Made by a program: the position numbers and the translations under genes
The notes under the pieces: model-generated
What the model was told of the DNA's origin: nothing
Databases searched by the model: none
Seen by the model: only the letters and a program-made list of their open reading frames with translations
Assembly: GCF_000374085.1 (NCBI RefSeq)
Contig: NZ_KB893587.1
Coordinates: 1 to 40,181, forward strand
Direction: 5' to 3'
DNA: 40,181 nt
Source of the DNA: Spirosoma spitsbergense DSM 19989
GTDB lineage: Bacteria > Bacteroidota > Bacteroidia > Cytophagales > Spirosomataceae
In this document: positions 25,438 to 33,660 of the stretch, in pieces
Layout: each line of letters opens with the position of its first letter
Numbering within the stretch: the stretch's first letter is position 1

Positions 25438-26868
25438 ATGAAGCGTTCATTTTCTCCTAAAATTATAATGGCCCTGCTGGGTGTTATGCTGTTCAGCAGT
25501 TGTCAGGATTTATTCAAGGAATCCAATATTCAAAGTAATCCAAACGCGGTTACGGATGTTGATGTGGCTACGCTGCTGTCAGGTACCATGCTGGGCGTGT
25601 CCATGCTCCATGAAGATACCGATGTACGTATTTCGGCTATCTGGGCGGGCGAACTGAATGGCCTGTCCCGGCAGCATCAGACCTACGCGAGCTACATCGT
25701 TTCGGCCAGCTCGTTTGCCTGGAGTCCGCTATATCCCGTGGCGAGTCAGGCCAGGCTTATTCAGACCAAGGCCGACGTCGTCGGCGATAAATGGACTAAG
25801 GGTGTCGGTCAGGTTATGGAAGCCCTAGTCATTGCCAAAGCGACCGATCTGTACGGCGATATACCCTACAGTCAAGCATTTGATGACGTAAAATACCCTA
25901 CCCCCCTGTTCGACAAGCAGGCCGATGTGTATACGGCGTTACAGACCGTACTGGACAATGCAATTCAGAACCTGTCGGCCCCCGCTGGCCTGGCTTTTTC
26001 CGGGCAGGATTTCCTGTACAAAGGTAACGTAAACAAATGGAAAGCAGCGGCTTATACATTGAAAGCACGTTTATACCTACACACCGGCGACTATGCAAAA
26101 GCCGTTACGAGTGCCGGTTCGGGTATTGGCAGTACGGCGGGTGATGCCCTGACCCCACACGGCACCAGCCAGGGAATTGATGATAATCAGAACTACGATT
26201 TCTTTCGGATAGCCCGGGCGGGTGATACCGGTTTCGATGGTGCCTATTTGCCCACGCTGATGCAATCGCGAATGAAGTCAGCCAATACAAAAACGGACGA
26301 AACGGCCCTCTATAACCACTATTTTAAGGTGGGCATTTCAACCACCGGTGCGCTTGACCCGAACACGGCGGATGGTATGTTTACCGAAGATGCCCCCCAC
26401 CCCATTATTACGTACTACGAAAACCAGCTGATTCTGGCCGAAGCGCAGGCCCGGTTAGGTGCTGCCAACCAGGCGTTAACGGCGCTCAACTCGGTCAGAG
26501 CAGGGCTGGCCAGCGGGTATATTAATGGCAAAACGATTGCGGCAACAGGTCGAAAATATGATGCATATACGTTAAGTGATTTTGCTCCTGCCGGTCTGGC
26601 CAATCCCACAAAACTGGGTACGGTGCAAACTGCGTTGCTGTACGAAATTATTGCCCAGCGGTATATTTTCTTCCTGATGCAGTACGAAGCCTTCAACGAC
26701 GTTCGCCGACTGGAAAAAGCGACGCCGGTGGTGCAGTTGCCCATCCCGCTTTACGCCGGTTCCAAAAAACCGGAACGCTACATTTACCCGCAGAATGAAA
26801 TCAATACGAACCCTAACGTTCCCAATCCACTACCCGATCAATTCAAAAAAATTCCCCTTTACCAATAA
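25438..26868 (+). CDS. SusD/RagB-family nutrient-binding lipoprotein (SusD-like 2 type)
   Basis: A 476-residue lipoprotein with signal and lipobox VMLFSSC (Cys near residue 22). It has the SusD-like_2 arrangement: N-terminal helix with NPNAVTDVDVATLLSG, TPR-like helices (VMEALVIAKATDLYGDIPYSQAF, YKGNVNKWKAAAYTLKARLYLHTGDYAKA), and the C-terminal block ENQLILAEAQARLG, LLYEIIAQRYIFFLMQYEAFNDVRRL, GSKKPERYIYPQNEINTNPNVPNP. It caps the SusC barrel as a surface lid and binds the ligand. The ending is usual for the family. Operon with susC; terminator at 26897-26930. Confidence 0.95.
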   Translation: MKRSFSPKIIMALLGVMLFSSCQDLFKESNIQSNPNAVTDVDVATLLSGTMLGVSMLHEDTDVRISAIWAGELNGLSRQHQTYASYIVSASSFAWSPLYPVASQARLIQTKADVVGDKWTKGVGQVMEALVIAKATDLYGDIPYSQAFDDVKYPTPLFDKQADVYTALQTVLDNAIQNLSAPAGLAFSGQDFLYKGNVNKWKAAAYTLKARLYLHTGDYAKAVTSAGSGIGSTAGDALTPHGTSQGIDDNQNYDFFRIARAGDTGFDGAYLPTLMQSRMKSANTKTDETALYNHYFKVGISTTGALDPNTADGMFTEDAPHPIITYYENQLILAEAQARLGAANQALTALNSVRAGLASGYINGKTIAATGRKYDAYTLSDFAPAGLANPTKLGTVQTALLYEIIAQRYIFFLMQYEAFNDVRRLEKATPVVQLPIPLYAGSKKPERYIYPQNEINTNPNVPNPLPDQFKKIPLYQ

Positions 26869-26896
26869 GTCACTTTTCGTTAGTAGTATATTGTTG

Positions 26897-26930
26897 AAAG
26901 GCTACCTCAATATAGGGGTAGCCTTTTCTG
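26897..26930 (+). terminator. Rho-independent terminator of the susCD operon
   Basis: A perfect 10-bp stem, AAAGGCTACC at 26897-26906 with GGTAGCCTTT at 26917-26926, loop 10 nt, T-rich end. It starts 28 bp after the susD stop. Confidence 0.8.
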
Positions 26931-26940
26931 GCGTTTATCG

Positions 26941-26948
26941 TAAATTTG
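26941..26948 (+). promoter_or_regulatory. -7 box of the PIG-L gene
   Basis: TAAATTTG is a perfect TAnnTTTG match, about 30 bp upstream of the GTG start at 26978 and directly after the susCD terminator. No clear -33 TTG at the usual distance. It suggests the deacetylase gene is transcribed separately from susCD. Confidence 0.5.
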
Positions 26949-26977
26949 TCCCATAGCCTAACATTGATTTCCTGCCT

Positions 26978-29494
26978 GTGTCTATCAGAAAACTCCTGCC
27001 AGCATTTCTATTCGGTGGTTTAGCCATCGCCACTACCTTCGCTCAGGTTCCCTACGGCCCCATCAAGCCCACGCCCTCCAGCGAAATCCTGCTGAATCTC
27101 AAAAAGCTCAACGTACTCGGCACAGTCCTGTACGTAGCCGCTCACCCCGACGATGAAAACACGTTGCTGCTGGCCTATCTGGCCAAAGACCGGCTCGTCC
27201 GGACGGGCTACCTGTCCATGACGCGGGGCGATGGTGGGCAGAATCTGATTGGCCCGGAACAGGGCGAAAACATCGGTATTATCCGAACGCAGGAACTCTT
27301 GGCCGCCCGGCGCGTAGATGGTCCCGACCAGTTTTTCAGCCGTGCTTATGATTTCGGTTTCTCCAAGTCGACGGATGAAGCGGTTCGCACCTGGGGACAG
27401 GAGAAAGCCCTGGCCGACGTGGTCTGGATGATTCGCAAATACCAGCCCGATGTTATTCTAACCCGGTTTCCGCCCGATGCCCGCGCCGGTCATGGCCACC
27501 ATAGTGCATCGGCATTCCTGGCCGAACAAGCCTTCAAAATTTCGAATGACCCTACTAAATTCCCGGAGCAATTAGCCTACGTCAAACCCTGGCAGGCCAA
27601 ACGCATCATGTGGAATATGTTTATTCCAGGTGCTTTTCTGAGCAACAAAAAACCCGAAGAAGCGGGAAATCTAGTTGGCGTTGAAACGGGCGTATTCAAC
27701 CCCATGCTGGGCCGTTCGTACGGGGAGATTGCGGCCGAAAGTCGCAGTCAGCACAAGAGTCAGGGTTTCGGCGTACCGGCCAGCCGGGGGGCTAAAATGG
27801 ACTACTTCCTGCTGAAAGCGGGCGACCCCGCCGAAAAAGACCCGCTCGACGGCATCGACCTTAGTTGGAAACGGGTAATGAACAGTAATGCCGTTCAGGC
27901 AGAAGTGAATCAGGTCATAAATTCGTTTAAGCCCGACCAGCCAAGCGCTTCGGTACCCGCTTTAGTCCAGTTGTATAAAGCCATCGGCAAGCTGGACACC
28001 ACCAATATTTACGTAAAGGCCAAGCGGAAAGACGTTGAAACGCTGATTCAGGAATGTCTTGGCTTATGGGTGGAGTCTAACCCTGACAGCTATGCTGCTA
28101 CCCCCGGCGAAACCATTAAGGTTACGTCCAACATTGTCAGTCGGGCCGTTACGCCGGTTCAACTGGTGAGCATTCGTTATTCTACCGGTAAGGACTCTAC
28201 GCTGAATCTGGCTCTCAAACCAAACGAGGTGATTGTATTACCAACTCAACTCACTATTCCTAAAACAGCGAAAATATCGCAACCCTACTGGCTGGAAAAA
28301 CCCATCGACAAAGGCATTTTTCAGGTCGATAATCAGCTGTTGATTGGCTTACCCGAAAACCCGCCTGCCGTTACGGCCAGTTTCACCGTCGAGATCAGTG
28401 GGCAGTCCTTCACCTATACGCGTCCGGTGGTTTATAAGTCAACCGACCCGGTGGAAGGTGAAACGTACCGCCCGTTCATCATCCAGCCCGACGTAACGGC
28501 CAACCTGACCGAACGGGTATTCATCTTCGCCACGAATGCCTCTAAAACGGGCGAAGTGGTATTGAAAGCGGGCCGGGCCAACGTGTCGGGTACGCTGAAA
28601 CTGGAGGTTCCGGCGGGTTGGCAGATTACACCCGCTTCAGTTCCCTTTTCGCTGGCCAATAAAGATGCCGAACAACGGGTACCCTTCACACTTACACCAA
28701 CGGCTCAGTCCCAGGATGGCAAAATCCAGATGGTGATGACCACCAGCGATGGCACGTATACCACCGGCCTGCGGGAGATTGCCTACAAGCATATTCCAAC
28801 CCAGACACTGTTCCCCCCTGCCGATGCCAAACTGGTTAAACTGGATGTGAAGGTGACGGCCAAAAACGTCGGCTACATTGTAGGTGCAGGCGATGAACTA
28901 CCAGCCGCCCTGCAACAACTGGGGTGCCGGGTAACGGTCCTTGGCCCGGCCGAACTAGCCGGGAATTTATCGGGCTACGATGCCATCGTTACTGGTGTTC
29001 GGGCGTATAACACCAACGACTGGCTGGCCCGGTATCAGCCTAAATTAATGGATTACGTCAAAAACGGGGGGACTATGATTGTGCAGTACGTAACACCTGC
29101 CAGTTCATTTCTCCGCAACGACCCGCCCCTGCCCCAGTTGGGTCCGTATCCCTTCACTATTGGCCGCGACCGTGTAACGGAGGAAGATGCACCCATGACG
29201 TTTATAAACCCTCAAAACCGACTGCTCAACTACCCCAATAAAATCACCGAAGCCGATTTCTCGGGCTGGATTCAGGAGCGGGGTACCTACTTTGCCCAGA
29301 CGTGGGATAAGGCGTACCAACCCATCTTCTCGGCCCACGACCAGAACGAAGCCGCCAAACAGGGCAGTCTGCTTTATGCCGACTATGGGAAGGGACACTA
29401 CATGTACACGGGTCTGGTTTTCTTTCGGGAACTACCCGCTGGTGTGCCGGGTGCCTACCGGTTATTTGCCAATATGATTTCGGCGGGTAAGTAA
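26978..29494 (+). CDS. Large exported PIG-L/LmbE-family deacetylase
   Basis: An 838-residue protein starting with GTG (SIRKLLPAF follows; signal peptide with cleavage near TTFAQ). Residues about 45-290 are a PIG-L/LmbE N-acetylsugar deacetylase domain: VLYVAAHPDDENTLLL (zinc-binding and catalytic AHPDDE), MTRGDGGQNLIGPEQGE, and ARAGHGHHSASAFLAEQAF with the third zinc ligand. The rest is two or more beta-sandwich-like modules (about 365-600), then a C-terminal region (about 610-838) that looks like a glutamine-amidotransferase-like flavodoxin fold (YDAIVTGVRAYNTNDWLA, MDYVKNGGTMIVQYVTP, YGKGHYMYTGLVFFRELPAG). Such long periplasmic forms are common in Bacteroidota, but their substrates are not known. 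It may act on an N-acetylated sugar taken up by the adjacent SusCD (inference). Confidence 0.9.
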   Translation: MSIRKLLPAFLFGGLAIATTFAQVPYGPIKPTPSSEILLNLKKLNVLGTVLYVAAHPDDENTLLLAYLAKDRLVRTGYLSMTRGDGGQNLIGPEQGENIGIIRTQELLAARRVDGPDQFFSRAYDFGFSKSTDEAVRTWGQEKALADVVWMIRKYQPDVILTRFPPDARAGHGHHSASAFLAEQAFKISNDPTKFPEQLAYVKPWQAKRIMWNMFIPGAFLSNKKPEEAGNLVGVETGVFNPMLGRSYGEIAAESRSQHKSQGFGVPASRGAKMDYFLLKAGDPAEKDPLDGIDLSWKRVMNSNAVQAEVNQVINSFKPDQPSASVPALVQLYKAIGKLDTTNIYVKAKRKDVETLIQECLGLWVESNPDSYAATPGETIKVTSNIVSRAVTPVQLVSIRYSTGKDSTLNLALKPNEVIVLPTQLTIPKTAKISQPYWLEKPIDKGIFQVDNQLLIGLPENPPAVTASFTVEISGQSFTYTRPVVYKSTDPVEGETYRPFIIQPDVTANLTERVFIFATNASKTGEVVLKAGRANVSGTLKLEVPAGWQITPASVPFSLANKDAEQRVPFTLTPTAQSQDGKIQMVMTTSDGTYTTGLREIAYKHIPTQTLFPPADAKLVKLDVKVTAKNVGYIVGAGDELPAALQQLGCRVTVLGPAELAGNLSGYDAIVTGVRAYNTNDWLARYQPKLMDYVKNGGTMIVQYVTPASSFLRNDPPLPQLGPYPFTIGRDRVTEEDAPMTFINPQNRLLNYPNKITEADFSGWIQERGTYFAQTWDKAYQPIFSAHDQNEAAKQGSLLYADYGKGHYMYTGLVFFRELPAGVPGAYRLFANMISAGK

Positions 29495-29541
29495 ACGTAC
29501 CATTTTTTGGTTAACTTTAGTACAGCACAGAAAACGATGGT

Positions 29542-30123
29542 ATGGTAGTAGCCGAAAAAAAATACACACTCGACGAATACCTGACGCGGGAAGCACGGTC
29601 GCTGCAAAAACACGAATTTTATAACGGTAAAATCGTTCGCATGGCTGGAGCAAAAGCACGGCACAACCAGATTGCCGCTAACCTGACGGGAGCCCTGAAG
29701 TACGCGCTTCGGCCCCTCCCGCGTAAATTCATCGTTTACAACAGCGACCAGAAAGTGTACATCGAATCGGAAAACGTTGGCGTTTACCCCGATGCGCTGG
29801 TTGTTTGCGAGGAACCGCAGTTTTGGCAGGGTCGCGAGGATTTAATCGTCAATCCGTTGCTGGTTATCGAGGTTTTATCGCGCAGCACGGCCTCCTTCGA
29901 TAAGTCCGGAAAGTTTCTGTTGTACGAACAGTTGCCTTCTTTTCAGGAGTACGTGCTGGTTGAACAAAACTACCCCCGTGTCGAGTCCTGGTTTCGCACG
30001 ACTGAACACAGTTGGGATAAAACGGTGCAGGGAGACATCGATGGGCTTATCGCGTTGCGTTCAGTAGGGGTTTCGATTCCCCTGTCTGAAATCTACGAAC
30101 ACGTTGCGTTTGTAAAACCTTAA
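29542..30123 (+). CDS. Uma2-family (DUF820) PD-(D/E)XK nuclease-like protein
   Basis: A 193-residue protein with the Uma2/DUF820 pattern: YTLDEYLTREARSLQKHEFYNGKIVRMAGA, HNQIAANLTGALKYAL, VYPDALVVCEE (putative catalytic Asp), NPLLVIEVLSRSTASFDKSGKFLLY (catalytic Glu, followed by the family's STxxxDxxxK), SFQEYVLVEQ. Members have a restriction-endonuclease-like fold, but their biological role is unsettled. They are greatly expanded in cyanobacteria and present as single copies in many Cytophagales. It is 47 bp after the PIG-L gene, with a -7-like TAACTTTA upstream (7 of 8), so it likely has its own promoter. Confidence 0.85.
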   Translation: MVVAEKKYTLDEYLTREARSLQKHEFYNGKIVRMAGAKARHNQIAANLTGALKYALRPLPRKFIVYNSDQKVYIESENVGVYPDALVVCEEPQFWQGREDLIVNPLLVIEVLSRSTASFDKSGKFLLYEQLPSFQEYVLVEQNYPRVESWFRTTEHSWDKTVQGDIDGLIALRSVGVSIPLSEIYEHVAFVKP

Positions 30124-30185
30124 TTGGTATACGTGGTGATGTAGTGTCAGTTTTGAGAAACCGGCCCACGGAAACTAAAACGAAT

Positions 30186-30680
30186 CTACTTTCTAATAAA
30201 TCTGACGGTAGCTTCTTCTTTGCTAATTGGAGAGGTAAAGTAATAGTAAATAGACGATCCGTCTCCACAAATCTGCCTTAATAGTTCGTTTTCGGAAATA
30301 CTGTTTTGATTAATAGGTAAGTCAACGTTATAACCAATACAATTCACCTGTTTCTTACCAAAAAGTTGGGCTACAATCACTGGCTCTATAACAAGTTTTT
30401 CGAAAGTCCGGTTGCTACCCGGTGAATAGTCTCCATTTGGCTTTGCTTCAATTTCAACTTTTACGGAATCGCGGCCTATGCTGGTCAATTTCAACGTCAT
30501 TGTCTGCCCTTGGATAGGGTAGGCACCGCTCACGCCATTTTTAGCATAATAGCTGTTAGCTTCATATACACCTTCAATTTGTGCAGAAGCGATTGGGAAA
30601 ACAAATGTATCTTGGCTGCAATTGTCGAAAAGCATAGCTGTTGTAAATAGCAAATACTTGACTTGCTTAACCTTTCTCAT
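30186..30680 (-). CDS. Uncharacterised exported protein, probably a lipoprotein
   Basis: A 164-residue protein with the start MRKVKQVKYLL at 30680 and a hydrophobic segment (YLLFTTAMLF) before DNCSQD. This could be a weak lipobox, though Asn at -1 is unusual. The mature part has beta-rich text such as IEGVYEANSYY, MTLKLTSIGRDSVKVEIEAK, IEPVIVAQLF and IYYYFTSPISKEEATVRFIRK, resembling a small lipocalin-like or beta-sandwich protein. I do not recognise the family. It is convergent with the Uma2 gene and lies downstream of a divergent NUDIX/DeoR pair. Coding support comes from the signal sequence and even composition. Confidence 0.6.
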   Translation of the reverse strand: MRKVKQVKYLLFTTAMLFDNCSQDTFVFPIASAQIEGVYEANSYYAKNGVSGAYPIQGQTMTLKLTSIGRDSVKVEIEAKPNGDYSPGSNRTFEKLVIEPVIVAQLFGKKQVNCIGYNVDLPINQNSISENELLRQICGDGSSIYYYFTSPISKEEATVRFIRK

Positions 30681-30890
30681 AAGGAGACGAAATTTATACA
30701 AGCGTAGTACACCTTAAACAAGATGGATGAAGCAAGAGTAGATCTCTCAGTATAAAAAATGTTTTATAAAAGCTAAAACACAGTTTTACTGTTTATGCTT
30801 ATAACGAAACTATGTTATCTTATTTTGTACTTGTGTTACTCTTGTAAGATGGCACTGACCGCTAAGCCGAACATAAGCGTTTATAAAGCT

Positions 30891-31484
30891 TTACTTCTCC
30901 AGTTGCATCAACCGCAAATACTGCAACAACATAATCGTTTTCCCATCCTGAATTTCGCCAGTTTGCATCATGGCCAGTGCCTGGCTAAGAGGCAATTCCA
31001 GAATCTCAATCTCCTCTTCGTCAATACCGCCCCCGGCGTTTCGCTCCGTGTCGGTAGAGTACTCTGCCAGGTAAAAAAACAGCTTTTCCGTTACCGAACC
31101 CGGACTCATGTAAGCTTCCATTACTTTCTGCACAGCCGTGAGTTTGTAGCCGGTTTCCTCTTCAGTTTCGCGCAGAATGGCCGTTTCTGGGTCGTCGTCG
31201 TCCAATAAACCCGCGCAGGTTTCAATGAGCATACCGTCAGACGGTCCGCCGGTGCGGTTGCCGTTTACGAAGGTTGGCAACCGGAACTGTCGGGTCAGAA
31301 TTACGGTATCGGCTTCGGGATTATGGAGTAGAATGGTGGCACCGTTGCCGCGGTCGTAAGCTTCCCGTTGCTGCGTTGTCCACTGCCCGTTCTTGCCCAA
31401 ATAGTTGAACGTGTACCGCTTCAGGATATACCAGTTATCGGAAAGTAGCTTCTCCTCCGTTATTTGCATACGAGCACTATCCAT
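30891..31484 (-). CDS. NUDIX hydrolase (GDP-mannose/ADP-ribose pyrophosphatase type)
   Basis: A 197-residue protein. Nudix box: GLLDDDDPETAILRETEEETGY, with the catalytic REXXEEXG intact (RETEEETG) and Asp in place of the usual earlier Glu. It is preceded by ILTRQFRLPTF and an ETCAG segment, and followed by YMSPGSVTEKLFFYLAEY, as in NudK/ADP-ribose pyrophosphatases. These hydrolyse nucleotide-sugar or ADP-ribose pyrophosphate bonds in the cytoplasm; the exact substrate is not predictable. The start at 31484 (MDSARMQITEE) is used; 31469 is equally possible. A longer frame would start at TTG within the DeoR promoter and is unlikely. Divergent from the DeoR gene, 55 bp apart. Confidence 0.88.
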   Translation of the reverse strand: MDSARMQITEEKLLSDNWYILKRYTFNYLGKNGQWTTQQREAYDRGNGATILLHNPEADTVILTRQFRLPTFVNGNRTGGPSDGMLIETCAGLLDDDDPETAILRETEEETGYKLTAVQKVMEAYMSPGSVTEKLFFYLAEYSTDTERNAGGGIDEEEIEILELPLSQALAMMQTGEIQDGKTIMLLQYLRLMQLEK

Positions 31485-31488
31485 ATTG

Positions 31489-31528
31489 TTTGAAATTGTT
31501 TTATTTTGTTTATTTTTGAACAAAATAA
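31489..31528 (+). promoter_or_regulatory. DeoR gene promoter with -7 box between the arms of an inverted repeat
   Basis: The 10-bp arms TTATTTTGTT (31501-31510) and AACAAAATAA (31519-31528) are perfect complements. They enclose TATTTTTG (31511-31518), a perfect TAnnTTTG -7 box. A TTTG lies at 31489-31492, 18 bp upstream of the -7 box, as a -33. The geometry fits autorepression by a dimeric regulator, presumably the DeoR protein encoded next. The same site overlaps the upstream region of the divergent NUDIX gene. Confidence 0.65.
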
Positions 31529-31539
31529 CAACATCGTCT

Positions 31540-32292
31540 ATGAATTTCCAACAACGAAAAGGACTTATTGTACAAACGGTTGAGGAGAAAGGATCGGCTG
31601 AAGTGCGGGAACTGGCCGACTTGCTGCAAACTTCGGAGATGACCGTCCGGCGTGATTTGGCCCAGTTAGCGTCATCAGGCCTGATTTATCGTACGCGGGG
31701 CGGAGCAATGAAAGTAAGTCTGGCAACGGATAAACACCGCTTTTCCAACAAAGCAGCTACTAATCCTGAACGTAAGGACTACATCTGCCAATTGGCCGCA
31801 CAGGAAATTCAGGAGGGCGATATTATTTTTATGGATTGTGGCAGCACCGTGTTTCGGCTCTGCCCGTTCATTCGGAACAAGCGTATTACGGTTATCACCA
31901 ACTCATTGCCCGTTGTAGCCGAACTGATGGACTCCGGGGTGGCTATCAACCTGGTAGGTGGAGAAGTGGATAAAGAGCGGCAGGCGTTGCACGGACTGAT
32001 GGTCGAAGAGCACATTGCCCGCTACCGGGCTAACCGGGCATTTATCGGTGTCGATGGCATTTCCCTCCAAAACGGTCTGAGTGCCAACGGCGAACGGGAA
32101 GCCAGTACGGCTACAGCCATGGCCCGGCAATCAGGAAAAGTGTACCTGCTCTGCGATTCGTCAAAACTAGAAACTGATAAATACCTCAAATTCGCCCCGT
32201 TGAGCCTGTTCGATGTACTCATCACAGACAATGAAGCTAATCCTGCCGTTGTAGCCACTTACCGGCAGGCAGGCGTTAGGCTGATTAATTGA
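31540..32292 (+). CDS. DeoR/GlpR-family transcriptional repressor
   Basis: A 250-residue regulator. The start ATG at 31540 (MNFQQRKGLIVQTVEE) is directly before the N-terminal helix-turn-helix (VRELADLLQTSEMTVRRDLAQLASSGLIYRTRGGA). The C-terminal DeoR sensor (about 75-250) shows DGSTVFRL-like MDCGSTVFRLCPFI, TVITNSLPVVAEL, LVGGEVDKERQALHG, RAFIGVDGISLQNGLSA and LLCDSSKLETDKYLKFAPL. DeoR proteins bind phosphorylated sugars. It is divergent from the NUDIX gene, sharing a 55-bp region with the inverted repeat at 31501-31528, its likely autoregulatory operator. Regulated genes outside itself are unknown. Confidence 0.92.
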   Translation: MNFQQRKGLIVQTVEEKGSAEVRELADLLQTSEMTVRRDLAQLASSGLIYRTRGGAMKVSLATDKHRFSNKAATNPERKDYICQLAAQEIQEGDIIFMDCGSTVFRLCPFIRNKRITVITNSLPVVAELMDSGVAINLVGGEVDKERQALHGLMVEEHIARYRANRAFIGVDGISLQNGLSANGEREASTATAMARQSGKVYLLCDSSKLETDKYLKFAPLSLFDVLITDNEANPAVVATYRQAGVRLIN

Positions 32293-32310
32293 GCGTTAAT
32301 CCTGAGATTA

Positions 32311-33591
32311 TTATCGGCGGGTAAGCGCCGTACGACGCGAGTCGAGTTTGAGGAAAATAAACAGCAGAATGGAAAAGGACCAGAGCGAAGAGCCACCATA
32401 GCTGAAAAAAGGCAGCGGAATACCAATAACGGGCATTAGTCCAATAGTCATCCCGATGTTGACCATTACATGGAAGAAAATAATACCCGCCACGCAGTAG
32501 CCGTAAACCCGGGCAAACTTAGTTCGCTGTTTTTCTGCCAGAATAACAATACGGGAAATCAGGGCAATGAACAGGACAACGACAACCATGCTGCCAATGA
32601 AGCCATGTTCTTCCCCAATGGTGCAGAAAATAAAGTCGGTGCTCTGCTCCGGTACGAAGTCAAATTTGGTTTGGGTTCCTTCCAGAAATCCTTTGCCCTG
32701 AAGCCGCCCGGAACCGATAGCAATCTTGGCCTGCGTTACGTTCCAGCCCACACCAAGCGGGTCAATGGTGGGGTCTACCAGTACTTTGATGCGGTTTCGC
32801 TGGTGCTTTTGCAGCACGTTATTCACAAAAAAATCGACCCCCGTCACATACACCATCATGCCAATACCCAGCACGCCCAGGGCCAGCAGATTAGGGATCG
32901 ACCGATTGTAGCGCGGCATCAGCAGAACAATCAGCAGCATCAACGCCACAATACCCAGGAAGATGTACAGTTTGGGAAAGAGCAGGGCCAGGATAAACAA
33001 ACCCGCAGCCGCGATGCCAGCCGCCGGAATCCAGCCAGGCAACCCCTCTCGGTACAGCATGATAACAAAAGAGGCAAATACCAGTGTCGACCCGGTTTCG
33101 TTGGAGGCCAGGATCAGAATACAGGGCAGTACAATGATGCCCACAATGTATAACAGGTCTTTCCGCTTCGTGAGGTTGATACCTGGAACGTCGAGGTACT
33201 TGGCCAGTGCCAGGGCCGTAGCAACTTTGGCAAACTCAGCGGGCTGAATAGAAACCGCTCCGAACTTAAACCACGAGCGCGACCCATTGATATTGGTTCC
33301 GGCAAAAAGAACCAATATCAGTACCAGAATCATAAACCCGTAGAAGACAAAAGCAAACGTGTCGAAAAACGTATGATTGATTACCAGAATACAAATAATA
33401 AGAATAGCCGTCGTGCCAATCCACATCAGTTGCTTACCGGAATTGGTCGACATATCGAACAGGCTGGTTTGCTCTTCGGGGCTGTATACAGCGGCATATA
33501 CATTGAGCCAGCCCAGTGATACGCAACTGAAATACAGCAATAGCGTAAGCCAGTCAATGTTTTGAGAAAATGGGTCGTTACGGCGAGACAA
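32311..33591 (-). CDS. rodA: Rod shape-determining peptidoglycan glycosyltransferase RodA
   Basis: A 426-residue SEDS protein with about 10 membrane helices. Diagnostic are the GSRSWFKFGAVSIQPAEFAKVATALALAKYL segment and the final PVIGIPLPFFSYGGSSLWSF. In the SEDS family this protein polymerises lipid II, paired with the class B PBP encoded directly upstream. The gap to mrdA is 69 bp. N-terminus MSRRNDPFSQNIDWLTLLLYF is typical. It ends 19 bp from the convergent DeoR gene. Role: elongasome wall synthesis. Normal length and no odd features. Confidence 0.94.
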   Translation of the reverse strand: MSRRNDPFSQNIDWLTLLLYFSCVSLGWLNVYAAVYSPEEQTSLFDMSTNSGKQLMWIGTTAILIICILVINHTFFDTFAFVFYGFMILVLILVLFAGTNINGSRSWFKFGAVSIQPAEFAKVATALALAKYLDVPGINLTKRKDLLYIVGIIVLPCILILASNETGSTLVFASFVIMLYREGLPGWIPAAGIAAAGLFILALLFPKLYIFLGIVALMLLIVLLMPRYNRSIPNLLALGVLGIGMMVYVTGVDFFVNNVLQKHQRNRIKVLVDPTIDPLGVGWNVTQAKIAIGSGRLQGKGFLEGTQTKFDFVPEQSTDFIFCTIGEEHGFIGSMVVVVLFIALISRIVILAEKQRTKFARVYGYCVAGIIFFHVMVNIGMTIGLMPVIGIPLPFFSYGGSSLWSFSILLFIFLKLDSRRTALTRR

Positions 33592-33660
33592 GTTGTAGTT
33601 TGTAGTTTGTGGTTCAGGTTCCCCGTCGAAATTGCTGCCGCAGGAACGACAAACCAGATG

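Noticed and set aside
30795..31208. 137-codon open frame antisense to the NUDIX gene
   Set aside because: The opposite strand carries a clear NUDIX box; this frame has no motif.
32470..33153. 227-codon open frame antisense to rodA
   Set aside because: A shadow of rodA's codon pattern; polar Gln/Asn/His-rich text with no domain.
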